Assembly (NCBI GenBank): GCA_964462295.1 | Contig: CAYWXH010000011.1 | Coordinates: 1 to 39,379 of the forward strand | DNA from: JALVIU01 sp964462295 | GTDB lineage: Bacteria > Atribacterota > JALVIU01 | Direction: 5' to 3' | Length of the DNA stretch: 39,379 bases | In this document: in pieces, positions 8,588 through 16,712 of the stretch | Numbering within the stretch: the stretch's first letter is position 1 | Layout: every line of letters begins with the position of its first letter | Made by a program: the position numbers and the translations under genes | The notes under the pieces: model-generated | What the model was told of the DNA's origin: nothing | The model's input: the letters and a program-made list of their open reading frames with translations, nothing else | Databases searched by the model: none

Positions 8588-9417
8588 GTATAAAGGTAGA
8601 AAGACCCAAGAATCTTTTAGAACTTTGGGATATACTGGACCAAGATGATGTAAGAGTTGTAGCAGGTGGGACAGACCTTATGGTAAGAGTAAGGGCAAAG
8701 GTGGAGAAACCCAAGATAATGGTAGATATAACAGGGATTCCTGAACTTAAAATTTTCGAAAGTCAAAATGATAAAATTATTATAGGGGCAACACTTACTC
8801 ATTCAGAGCTACTAAGACATGAAATACCTCAACTTTTACATGATGCCATCTCTACCATAGGATCTCCCCAGATAAGAAATATGGGCACAATAGGGGGTAA
8901 TATATGTAACGCATCACCTGCAGGTGATGCAATTTTGCCACTATATGTCTATGATGCAGAACTTACTATTTTGAGTAGAAATGGAGAGAGAACTATTCCT
9001 ATAAAAGAATTTATAAAAGGCCCTGGAAAAACATCCCTTGAGAAGGGTGAGATACTTTCAAAAATTACCATTCCTACCATTTATAATGATTATGGACACC
9101 TATTTAAAAAGGTAGGTAAAAGGGTTGCTATGACTATTTCCATTGTATCTATGGGCTTGATTTTTAAAATAGAAGATGGTATTATAAAAGATATAAAAAT
9201 TGCATATGGGGCAGTAGCACCTAGAGTTTTACGGATGATGGATGTAGAGGCCTATTTGATAGGTAAAAAGATAGAAGATAGAGTTCTCAATGAGGCACAA
9301 AAGATGATTTTTGAAAGGGTATCCCCCATTAGTGATATAAGGGCGACAGGGGATTATCGAAGAGAGGTTGCCGGAAATCTCATACTGTTATTAAAGGAAG
9401 CCTATGGCAAATTATGA
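8584..9417 (+). CDS. Xanthine dehydrogenase-family FAD-binding subunit (set 2)
   Basis: This 277-aa medium subunit has both flavin loops in standard form: VVAGGTDLMV in the N-terminal part and MGTIGGNICNASPAGD in the middle. The C-terminal region has the CO dehydrogenase flavoprotein C-domain pattern (IAYGAVAPRVLR). It forms an electron-transfer unit with the 2Fe-2S protein encoded just before it, which it overlaps by 4 nt. The gene order FeS-FAD here is the reverse of FAD-FeS in set 1, so the two sets are not a simple recent tandem duplication. Confidence 0.92.
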   Translation: MSIKVERPKNLLELWDILDQDDVRVVAGGTDLMVRVRAKVEKPKIMVDITGIPELKIFESQNDKIIIGATLTHSELLRHEIPQLLHDAISTIGSPQIRNMGTIGGNICNASPAGDAILPLYVYDAELTILSRNGERTIPIKEFIKGPGKTSLEKGEILSKITIPTIYNDYGHLFKKVGKRVAMTISIVSMGLIFKIEDGIIKDIKIAYGAVAPRVLRMMDVEAYLIGKKIEDRVLNEAQKMIFERVSPISDIRATGDYRREVAGNLILLLKEAYGKL

Positions 9418-10759
9418 TATTATTCTAAGAAATGCTGAAGTGGTATTACCGAATGAGGTAATATCTGCTGATATAGGGATAAAGGAAGAAAGAATTGTTG
9501 CATTGGGAAAGATATTTGGTGCATCTTTGGAAGAGTATGATTTGAAGGGAAGGTATGTCTTTCCTGGTGTAGTTGATGCACATACCCATTTTCAACTCCC
9601 TTTAGGAAAAGTCATCTCTCGAGATACCTTCTATAAAGGAAGTATTGCTGCTTTATACGGGGGAGTTACCACTTTTATAGATTTTGTAAATGTTGACCCC
9701 CATAGAACCCTTTTGGAACTTCTCAAAGAGAGAATATCTGAGGCAAAAGATGCTGTCATAGATTATTCTTTTCACTCTACTGTTACAGGTTGGAGGGATG
9801 ATAGAAAAAAAGAAATAGAAGAGGTAATAGATGAAGGTGTAACGAGTTTTAAATTTTTCATGGCATATGGAGATTCGGGAAGGAGAACAGATAACGGTAT
9901 GTTATACTCTGCCTTCTCTGAGATAGCAAAACATAATGCCCTTGCAACAGTACATGCAGAAAATGATGAACTTATAGCATTTTTTAGCGAAAGACTAAAG
10001 AAAGAGGGAATGGTGAACCCCAAGTATTATCCCTTATCTAGACCTCATATCTCTGAAGAGGAGGCAATAGGTGAGGTATTGACCATTGCAGATGCTGTTG
10101 GCGTAAATCTTTACATAGTCCATATATCTACTGCAAAAGGGGCCATGCTTGTGGATAGTGCAAGAAAAAGGGGACAGAAAGTATATGGTGAGACTACACC
10201 TCACTATCTAGTCCTTGATGATACACATGCCTCAAGGTATGTATCAGTATGTCCTCCCCTTAGGACTAAAAGAGATAGTGAAATCCTTTGGAGACTCCTT
10301 TCTTTAGAATCTCTATCTGTTGTTGCAACAGATCATTGTCCCTTTACAAAGGCTGATAAAGACATGGGAGATACTATATGGGACATACCTTATGGTCTCC
10401 CAGGGGTAGAAACACTTTTCCCTATAATGTTTACATTTTCAAATAAATATAATATTTCTTATCCTTTACTTTCGCGTCTTCTCTCTTTGAATCCTTCGAA
10501 AATCTTTGGATTCTATCCCAAAAAAGGTACATTATATCCGGGAAGTGATGCTGATATTATTATCATAGACCCAGAAAAGAAAGTAAAAATAGACTATAAA
10601 GGGCTTCATATGAGCTCTGATTATAGCCCTTACGAAGGACTTATTCTCTCCGGGTTCCCCGATATGGTCTTTTCAAGAGGTAGACTTATGATAAAAGAAG
10701 GGAAATTTTTAGGGGAAAAGGGGAGAGGTAATTACATAAAAAGGAGGGTGATTTTATGA
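9404..10759 (+). CDS. Dihydropyrimidinase / hydantoinase / allantoinase-family hydrolase
   Basis: This 451-aa cyclic amidohydrolase should open a ring amide bond in a dihydropyrimidine, hydantoin or related purine breakdown product. The binuclear metal site is complete: His60 and His62 in DAHTHF, Lys150 (the lysine carbamylated in this family) in SFKFFMAY, His184 in HAEN, His240 in VHIST, and Asp310 in ATDHCPF. The FKFFMAY context is more typical of dihydropyrimidinases and D-hydantoinases than of dihydroorotases. It overlaps the FAD gene by 14 nt and the transporter gene by ATGA. In E. coli a related gene (ygeZ/hyuA) also accompanies ssnA and a molybdenum hydroxylase. Exact substrate is open. 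Confidence 0.85.
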   Translation: MANYDIILRNAEVVLPNEVISADIGIKEERIVALGKIFGASLEEYDLKGRYVFPGVVDAHTHFQLPLGKVISRDTFYKGSIAALYGGVTTFIDFVNVDPHRTLLELLKERISEAKDAVIDYSFHSTVTGWRDDRKKEIEEVIDEGVTSFKFFMAYGDSGRRTDNGMLYSAFSEIAKHNALATVHAENDELIAFFSERLKKEGMVNPKYYPLSRPHISEEEAIGEVLTIADAVGVNLYIVHISTAKGAMLVDSARKRGQKVYGETTPHYLVLDDTHASRYVSVCPPLRTKRDSEILWRLLSLESLSVVATDHCPFTKADKDMGDTIWDIPYGLPGVETLFPIMFTFSNKYNISYPLLSRLLSLNPSKIFGFYPKKGTLYPGSDADIIIIDPEKKVKIDYKGLHMSSDYSPYEGLILSGFPDMVFSRGRLMIKEGKFLGEKGRGNYIKRRVIL

Positions 10760-11829
10760 AGAAGGTATTATCTTTATTGGTTTTTATGCTTTTTTTGGTT
10801 GCTTTATTTTCTGGCACTTCCTTTGCTTCAAAGCTTAAAGTGGGATTTATCTATGTAGGTCCTGTAGGTGATGCAGGCTGGACCTATGCGCACGATCAGG
10901 GAAGGAAGTATCTTGAGAAAAAGGTAAAAGGTGTAGAGACAGTATATCTTGAATCTGTCCCAGAAGGTGCAGAATCGATAACTGCTATGGAAAATTTCAT
11001 TGCAACAGGTTGTAAGGTAATATTTGCAACAAGCTATGGATATATGGACCCGGTACAGGAACTTGCAAAAAGATATCCGAAAATTATATTTGAACACTGC
11101 TCTGGCTATAAGATGGCAAAGAATGTAGGTATATATTTTGGTAGAATGTATGAACCAAGATTCCTCTCTGGTGTTGTTGCAGGTCTTATGACAAAGAGTA
11201 ATAAGATCGGCTATGTGGCTGCACACCCTATCCCAGAGGTAATAAGGGGAATAAATGCCTTTACCCTTGGTGTGAGAAAGGTAAATCCAAACGCAAAGGT
11301 AACTGTTGTATGGACAAATACCTGGTATGATCCTGCCACGGAAAAGGAGGCAGCACTTAGCCTTTTAGAGGCAGGATGTGATGTAATTGCACAACATCAG
11401 GATTCCCCCGCACCACAACAGGCAGCAGAGGAGAAAGGGGCATATTCTATAGGTTACAATAGCGATATGTCTAAATTTGCACCAAAGGCGCATCTTACAG
11501 CCCCTGTTTGGAATTGGGGTGTAATATATGAATATATTGTGAAAAAGGTTTTAGATGGGACATGGAAGAGTGAAGATATATGGTGGGGTATGGATAAAGG
11601 TGCAGTAGGTCTTGCCCCATTTGGTCCTATGGTCCCAGATGATGTAAAGGTAAAGGTGCTTTACTACCAGAAACAGATCGAAAATGGTGAATTTTTTGTA
11701 TTCCAGGGTCCTATAAAGGATCAAAAGGGAAATGTTGTAGTAAAAGAAGGAGAAAAACTATCAGATAGTGACATGCTTAAGATGAATTTCTTTGTAGAAG
11801 GAGTAGTTGGTTCAATTCCATCCAAATAA
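10756..11829 (+). CDS. BMP-family ABC transporter substrate-binding protein
   Basis: This 357-aa periplasmic binding protein of the BMP/PnrA/Med family binds purine nucleosides in characterised members. Residues 1-24 form a signal peptide ending near TSFA-SK, with no lipobox cysteine, so it is predicted to be soluble in the periplasm. Family features include GFIYVGPVGDAGWT near the mature N terminus and the aromatic segment APVWNWG. It starts by an ATGA overlap after AAGGAGGG (10741-10747). It is followed by a strong terminator and then the ATPase and two permease genes, the usual order of a nucleoside importer. With the enzymes upstream, a purine or purine nucleoside ligand is likely. Confidence 0.9.
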   Translation: MKKVLSLLVFMLFLVALFSGTSFASKLKVGFIYVGPVGDAGWTYAHDQGRKYLEKKVKGVETVYLESVPEGAESITAMENFIATGCKVIFATSYGYMDPVQELAKRYPKIIFEHCSGYKMAKNVGIYFGRMYEPRFLSGVVAGLMTKSNKIGYVAAHPIPEVIRGINAFTLGVRKVNPNAKVTVVWTNTWYDPATEKEAALSLLEAGCDVIAQHQDSPAPQQAAEEKGAYSIGYNSDMSKFAPKAHLTAPVWNWGVIYEYIVKKVLDGTWKSEDIWWGMDKGAVGLAPFGPMVPDDVKVKVLYYQKQIENGEFFVFQGPIKDQKGNVVVKEGEKLSDSDMLKMNFFVEGVVGSIPSK

Positions 11830-11845
11830 GATAAAGAAAAAAATT

Positions 11846-11873
11846 AAGAGGGGGGATATTCCCCCTCTTTTTT
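11846..11873 (+). terminator. Intrinsic terminator inside the transporter operon
   Basis: A 9-bp stem pairs AAGAGGGGG (11846-11854) with CCCCCTCTT (11861-11869), with a 6-nt loop, and is followed by TTTT. It lies between the binding-protein stop and the ATPase start. It probably gives partial termination so that the binding protein is made in excess over the membrane components. Confidence 0.85.
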
Positions 11874-11883
11874 GGAGTAGAGG

Positions 11884-13401
11884 ATGAATATTGTAGAACT
11901 TAGAGGAATTACAAAGAGATTTGGCAGTGTAGTTGCCAATAAAAATGTAAGCTTTTTTTTAGAAGAAGGAGAGATACATACACTTCTTGGTGAAAATGGT
12001 GCAGGAAAGACAACCCTTATGAATATCCTTTATGGGTTTTATACGCCAGATGAGGGAGAGATCTATGTGAAAGGAAAAAAAGTAAGAATATCTGCACCCA
12101 TTGATGCTATAAATTTGGGTATAGGGATGGTGCATCAGCATTTTACCCTTGTACCCTCTTTTACCGTAGTCGAAAATATCTTATTGGGTAGAGATATAGA
12201 ATCTGTTCCTAATCTGAATAAGGCATCAGAGGATTTAAGGCGCCTATCAGAGCAGTTTGGGTTAAAGGTGGACCCCTTTGCAAAGGTATGGCAGCTTTCT
12301 GTAGGAGAGATGCAAAGGGTAGAGATACTGAAGCTTCTCTATAGAAATGTAGATGTGCTCATCCTTGATGAGCCAACTGCTGTTTTGACCCCTCAGGAGG
12401 CAGATGAGTTGTTTTCTACACTGAGAGAGCTAAAAAAACATGGAAAATCCATTGTCTTCATATCTCATAAATTAAATGAAGTTATGAATATTTCTGATAG
12501 AATTACTGTTCTTAAAAGAGGAGAAGTTGTAGGTACGGTAAATAAAGAGGATACTTCTCCCAAAGAACTTGCAAAAATGATGGTAGGAAGAGAAGTTATC
12601 CTAAAAATGGAGAAGAAAGAAAAGAAAATAGGGAAAACGGTTTTAAAAGTAAAAGACATAGAGGCACTGAATGACAAAGGTCTTAAGGCCTTACGAGGTA
12701 TCTCTCTATCTGTAAAGGCTGGTGAGATTTTAGGCATTGCAGGGGTTGCAGGAAATGGACAAAAAGAGTTGGCAGAGGTATTATCAGGATTAAGAAAGGT
12801 AATAGGAGGGAAAATCTATATAGATGAGAAAGATGTAACCAATAAGGGGACTCGTTTTCTTATAGAGATGGGAGAAAGCTTTATACCAGAAGACAGACAT
12901 AAGTATGGTGTCTCACCACATCTTTCCGTAAAAGATAATATTATTTTAAAAAAATATAGGAAACCTCCATTTAGTAAAGGTAATATTTTGAATCATAAAG
13001 AAATAGAGAACTATGCAAAAAGATTGGTAAAACAGTATGATGTGATGACCCCATCTATCCAAACCCCTGTAAAGTTGCTCTCTGGTGGAAATATGCAAAA
13101 GCTAATACTTGCCAGAGAGCTTGATGGAGATATAAAATTTATATTAGCATTTCATCCTACCCGGGGATTGGATATAGGTGCAACAGAGTTCGTTTATAAG
13201 AAATTACTTGAGGCTTCTTATCAAGGAGCAGCGATTCTCCTTATAGCAGGAGATCTGGAAGAGATCTTTACACTTTCAGATAGAGTAGTGGTGATTTATG
13301 AAGGAGAAATTGTAGGAGATGCCTTACCAAAGGAAGAAAACCTTGAAAAGATAGGGCTTTTAATGGCAGGGATAAGAGAAGAAAGGAGTATGGTAAATTG
13401 A
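11884..13401 (+). CDS. Nucleoside-type ABC transporter ATP-binding protein (two ABC domains)
   Basis: This 505-aa protein has two ATPase domains, as in the YufO/NupO and sugar-importer families. Domain 1 has Walker A GENGAGKT at residues 36-43, signature LSVGEMQR and Walker B LILDEPTAVL. Domain 2 is degenerate, as usual: its Walker A reads GVAGNGQKEL, its signature is LSGGNMQK, and the Walker B region reads ILAFHPTRGLD with no catalytic Glu. It works in the cytoplasm with the two permeases that follow and the binding protein before it. It starts 10 nt after the internal terminator and ends by a TTGA overlap with the first permease. Confidence 0.93.
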   Translation: MNIVELRGITKRFGSVVANKNVSFFLEEGEIHTLLGENGAGKTTLMNILYGFYTPDEGEIYVKGKKVRISAPIDAINLGIGMVHQHFTLVPSFTVVENILLGRDIESVPNLNKASEDLRRLSEQFGLKVDPFAKVWQLSVGEMQRVEILKLLYRNVDVLILDEPTAVLTPQEADELFSTLRELKKHGKSIVFISHKLNEVMNISDRITVLKRGEVVGTVNKEDTSPKELAKMMVGREVILKMEKKEKKIGKTVLKVKDIEALNDKGLKALRGISLSVKAGEILGIAGVAGNGQKELAEVLSGLRKVIGGKIYIDEKDVTNKGTRFLIEMGESFIPEDRHKYGVSPHLSVKDNIILKKYRKPPFSKGNILNHKEIENYAKRLVKQYDVMTPSIQTPVKLLSGGNMQKLILARELDGDIKFILAFHPTRGLDIGATEFVYKKLLEASYQGAAILLIAGDLEEIFTLSDRVVVIYEGEIVGDALPKEENLEKIGLLMAGIREERSMVN

Positions 13402-14447
13402 GATTTGAGCCTAGAGAAAAGACTACACCCCTTTTTGAGATAGGTGTAATGATCGTATCTGTGATACTTTCTTTTGTAGCACTTTCCATTCTCTTGTTTG
13501 CACAGGGGAAAAATCCCATTCAGACATATAAAACGATGTTTAATTGGGCCTTTTTTAATCCTATTGGCTTACAGGGGACCCTTGTAAAATTTGTCCCCCT
13601 TTCCATAATAGGGCTTGGGCTTTTGGTAGCATTTAAGATGAAGATTTGGAACATAGGTGGAGAGGGACAATATCACCTTGGTGCCATAGGGGCAACACTT
13701 GTTGCACTCTTTTGGTTTCCCCATTTGAATATTTATCTTTTAATACCTATTATATTTATTATAGGTGCTATAGCAGGTGGACTTTGGGGTGCTATTCCAG
13801 GCCTTTTGAAGGCATATCTTGGGGCAGATGAGATTGTGGCAACCCTTATGCTTAACTATATAGGAATACTCTTTATGGATTACCTTGTATATGGTCCCTG
13901 GAAGGATCCGCATGGGTATAGTTTTCCCATGACAGCTACCTTTACGGAAAATGCAAAACTACCTATAATCTGGGGTAAGGTGCATTGGGGGGTAATTATC
14001 CCTATATTACTTGCATTTTTGGTGTGGTATATATTTGAAAAAACTATATTTGGTTATGAGATAAAGGTAATCGGAGACAATAAAGATGCAGCAAGGTATG
14101 CAGGAATGGATGTAAAGAAAAATATTCTTATAATAATGATTATAAGTGGTATGTTTGCAGGACTTGCAGGTGCTATACAGATGGTTGGTATTCAGTATAG
14201 GTTACAACCGAATTTTTCACCAGGTTATGGATATACTGCCATAATTGTTGCATGGCTTTCAAGATTAAACCCATTTGGAGTTGTAATTGTGGCTTTTCTT
14301 ATGGGAGGACTGTTTGTAGGATGTGAGATTCTCCAGATTCTTATGAAGCTTCCTATATCTATTACTTATATATTTCAAGGAATGCTTTTTATATTTGTTC
14401 TATTGGGAGAGGTTTATATTAAATACAAGATAAAGAGGGTGAGGTAG
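13398..14447 (+). CDS. Nucleoside-type ABC transporter permease 1
   Basis: This 349-aa inner-membrane permease of the BPD_transp_2 type resembles YufP/NupP. It shows roughly eight to ten hydrophobic segments. Typical family stretches are WNIGGEGQYHLGA in the first third and ADEIVATLMLNYIG before the middle loop. It uses a TTG start that overlaps the ATPase stop as TTGA, supported by GAAAGGAG at 13381-13388. It forms a heterodimeric channel with the next gene product. Confidence 0.9.
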   Translation: MRFEPREKTTPLFEIGVMIVSVILSFVALSILLFAQGKNPIQTYKTMFNWAFFNPIGLQGTLVKFVPLSIIGLGLLVAFKMKIWNIGGEGQYHLGAIGATLVALFWFPHLNIYLLIPIIFIIGAIAGGLWGAIPGLLKAYLGADEIVATLMLNYIGILFMDYLVYGPWKDPHGYSFPMTATFTENAKLPIIWGKVHWGVIIPILLAFLVWYIFEKTIFGYEIKVIGDNKDAARYAGMDVKKNILIIMIISGMFAGLAGAIQMVGIQYRLQPNFSPGYGYTAIIVAWLSRLNPFGVVIVAFLMGGLFVGCEILQILMKLPISITYIFQGMLFIFVLLGEVYIKYKIKRVR

Positions 14448-14451
14448 AAAT

Positions 14452-15372
14452 ATGTTGGTATCTGTACTTACTGCGGCAATAAGGGCGGGAACCCCTCTCT
14501 TGTTTGCTACTTTGGGAGAAATATTTGTAGAGCGTTCAGGGGTTTTGAACCTTGGACTCGAAGGACTTATGTTGATAGGGGCGTTTTCTGGTTTTGTAAT
14601 TGCACATATTACCCAATCCTTATTTCTTGCAGTAATACTTTCTATGGTGGCAGGTGGGTTGTTTGCGCTTTTGTTTGCCTTTCTTACCGTTACCATGCGT
14701 GTAAATCAGGTAGTATCAGGACTTGCACTTACCATGTTAGGAATGGGTATATCAGGTTTTTATGGACAGGCCTTTATCGGAAAAACAGCACCTCAATTTG
14801 CTACCCTCTATATTCCCGGTCTTTCTGATATTCCATATATTGGACAGATATTTTTTAAACACGATATCTTAGTTTATCTTTCTTATATTCTTGTTTTCTT
14901 TTCATGGTTTTTTATATTTAAGACAAAGTGGGGCATGAATCTAAGGGCTGTAGGAGAGTCCCCTAAAACAGCGGATTCTATGGGAATAAATGTATTTAAG
15001 ACAAGATATGTATATATCATAGTGGGTGGTATGCTTACATCCTTAGGTGGTGCATATCTCTCTTTGGCATATACCTCTATGTGGATAGATAGGATGACAG
15101 CAGGACGAGGTTGGATTGCTATAGCGCTTGTAATCTTTTCTTCTTGGGACCCTATCAGGGCTATGTTTGCATCATATCTGTTTGGAGGGGTGGCATCTTT
15201 ACAGCCAAGGATTCAGGCAGGGGGCACTACTATATCTGCCCATCTCTTAATGATGCTCCCCTATCTTTTAACACTTATAATACTTTCATTTACATCAGGG
15301 GAGACAATAAAGAAAAAGATTGGGGCACCTACATCACTTATGGTACCATATTCTCGGGAGGAGAGAGAATAG
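14452..15372 (+). CDS. Nucleoside-type ABC transporter permease 2
   Basis: This 306-aa second permease of the nucleoside importer is YufQ/NupQ-like. The N-terminal FVERSGVLNLGLEG and VTMRVNQVVSGLALT segments are characteristic of this half of the BPD_transp_2 family. Several membrane segments are clear, and the C terminus is charged and cytoplasmic. It starts 5 nt after permease 1 and ends the operon. Its stop is separated by one base from the stop of the convergent nth gene. Confidence 0.9.
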   Translation: MLVSVLTAAIRAGTPLLFATLGEIFVERSGVLNLGLEGLMLIGAFSGFVIAHITQSLFLAVILSMVAGGLFALLFAFLTVTMRVNQVVSGLALTMLGMGISGFYGQAFIGKTAPQFATLYIPGLSDIPYIGQIFFKHDILVYLSYILVFFSWFFIFKTKWGMNLRAVGESPKTADSMGINVFKTRYVYIIVGGMLTSLGGAYLSLAYTSMWIDRMTAGRGWIAIALVIFSSWDPIRAMFASYLFGGVASLQPRIQAGGTTISAHLLMMLPYLLTLIILSFTSGETIKKKIGAPTSLMVPYSREERE

Positions 15373-15373
15373 C

Positions 15374-16024
15374 CTATCTGTGTTTTCCTACCCCTACTTT
15401 TTCGCAATAGGGGAATATTTTACATATACTACATTTTGGTGATATGGGGGTACAGATATTTTGCCCCCATGTAACCAAAAGATCATTATATTCTATCCAG
15501 TATTTCTTTGGCAAAATTTTTCGTAGGGCAAATTCTGTCTCTTCAGGGGTCTTTGTCTTTACTATCCCTAAACGGTTACTTATTCTATGTACATGTGTAT
15601 CTACACAGATCCCCAATTTTCCATATCCCAATGTTATGACAAGATTTGCCGTTTTTCTCCCCACACCGGGTAGTTTTAATAACTCATCGATTGAATCAGG
15701 GACAGCTCCATTATACTTTTCTATAAGGATCTTCGATATATCTATAATATTTCTGGCCTTTCTCTTGTAAAAACCTACAGGATATATGAGTTTTTCTATC
15801 TCTTCAGGGGAAAGTTTTACTATTTCATAAGGGGTTGAGGCTCTTTTAAAGAGCCTCTCTCCCGCCTTATGTGTAACCTCATCTTTTGTCCTTAGGCTAA
15901 GTACAGTACTTATAAGTACCTTAAAGGGGTCTTTTTTCTTGGAAATAGTGGTAACTATAGGTTCTTTAAATTTTTTACATTCTTTTCTTAAGACCTTTAT
16001 GATATGCTCTATCTTTTTCTCCAT
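15374..16024 (-). CDS. nth: Endonuclease III (base-excision DNA glycosylase/AP lyase)
   Basis: This 216-aa enzyme excises oxidised pyrimidines and cleaves AP sites. The helix-hairpin-helix is LPGVGRKTA with catalytic Lys124, and the catalytic Asp142 lies in CVDTHVHR. A 4Fe-4S cluster is bound by Cys191, Cys198, Cys201 and Cys207 with the canonical C-x6-C-x2-C-x5-C spacing. I prefer the ATG at 16024, which shares one base with the pilin stop (TAATG), over an in-frame ATG at 16042 inside the pilin gene. Neither has a strong ribosome site, so translation is probably coupled to the pilin gene. Confidence 0.93.
   Translation of the reverse strand: MEKKIEHIIKVLRKECKKFKEPIVTTISKKKDPFKVLISTVLSLRTKDEVTHKAGERLFKRASTPYEIVKLSPEEIEKLIYPVGFYKRKARNIIDISKILIEKYNGAVPDSIDELLKLPGVGRKTANLVITLGYGKLGICVDTHVHRISNRLGIVKTKTPEETEFALRKILPKKYWIEYNDLLVTWGQNICTPISPKCSICKIFPYCEKVGVGKHR
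15391..15420 (+). terminator. Possible terminator for the purine operon
   Basis: CCCCTA (15391-15396) can pair with TAGGGG (15408-15413) across an 11-nt loop, followed by the T-rich AATATTT. The stem is short and the T-tract interrupted. It lies inside the 3' end of the convergent nth gene. Confidence 0.35.
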
Positions 16025-16590
16025 TACATCTTTTCCATCCATATAAGAACAGTTATATAGTACCCATCAGTTCCACCACCATTTCCTCCTACATATGAGT
16101 AAAGGCCTAAAGTCTTTCTAATAGCTTCATCTACCCTATCTCTTGTTGAGCTATTGGGAAATCTATTTATTGTAAGTGCTGCACATTTTGTACCATTTAC
16201 ACTTATAGTATCATCATTTGGTCCCCTTACTGTTCCTGTGATGTTACTCTTCCAATACCTGTATGTACCACCCCACGGATTTTTCCCTGGATATTTTTCA
16301 AGATATGGACCATCCCACTTTCCAGATCCATCATCTTCTAAAAAATACAAAAATCCATTTTCATCCCCTGTACCTGGATCATACGAGTCAACTCCTGCCA
16401 ATGGCCAATCCCCTGTATCGCTGTAATATATATAACCTGCTGTTTTTATATTTTTTATATCTGCTATGAGTCTTGTTATTTTTGCCTTTTCGATTGCCTT
16501 AAAGGCATTTGGTGCGATAATTGCGGCTAATACCCCGATTATAGCTATTACTACTAAAAGTTCGATAAGGGTGAAACCTCTCTGTTTCAT
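16024..16590 (-). CDS. Type II secretion / type IV pilus-like pseudopilin (GspG-like)
   Basis: This 188-aa prepilin starts with MKQRG, cleaved by prepilin peptidase before FTLIELLVV, with the conserved Glu at mature position +5. A single N-terminal hydrophobic helix (about residues 6-27) would anchor it in the inner membrane and drive assembly. The region GPYLEKYPGKNPWGGTYRY strongly resembles the GspG major pseudopilin, and DENG/DDDG-type acidic loops could bind calcium. No other secretion or pilus gene is in the window. The ribosome site AGGAGGT is at 16601-16607. A weak promoter (TTGTTA, 18 nt, TATATC) may overlap the divergent ECF promoter. Confidence 0.85.
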   Translation of the reverse strand: MKQRGFTLIELLVVIAIIGVLAAIIAPNAFKAIEKAKITRLIADIKNIKTAGYIYYSDTGDWPLAGVDSYDPGTGDENGFLYFLEDDGSGKWDGPYLEKYPGKNPWGGTYRYWKSNITGTVRGPNDDTISVNGTKCAALTINRFPNSSTRDRVDEAIRKTLGLYSYVGGNGGGTDGYYITVLIWMEKM

Positions 16591-16640
16591 TTTTTATATT
16601 ACCTCCTTTTATTTCTTTGATATACATGTTATAATTTAAG

Positions 16641-16668
16641 GGTAACAAAACCCAAAAAAATTCGTATA
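16641..16668 (+). promoter_or_regulatory. ECF sigma-type promoter of the sigma-factor operon
   Basis: GGTAAC (16641-16646), a 16-nt spacer, then CGTATA (16663-16668). This matches the general ECF layout (AAC-type -35 and CGTA-type -10, as for sigma-W) rather than sigma-A. A start near 16675 leaves a short leader to the ATG at 16713. The operon it would drive encodes an ECF sigma factor. Confidence 0.6.
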
Positions 16669-16712
16669 TTTATTTATCGGATATTAATATTATAACATCA
16701 AGGGAGATAAAT

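Noticed and set aside
15111..15410. Overlapping plus-strand frame within the end of permease 2.
   Set aside because: The permease frame has clear membrane helices and family motifs; the other frame is Cys/Tyr-rich and without recognisable features.
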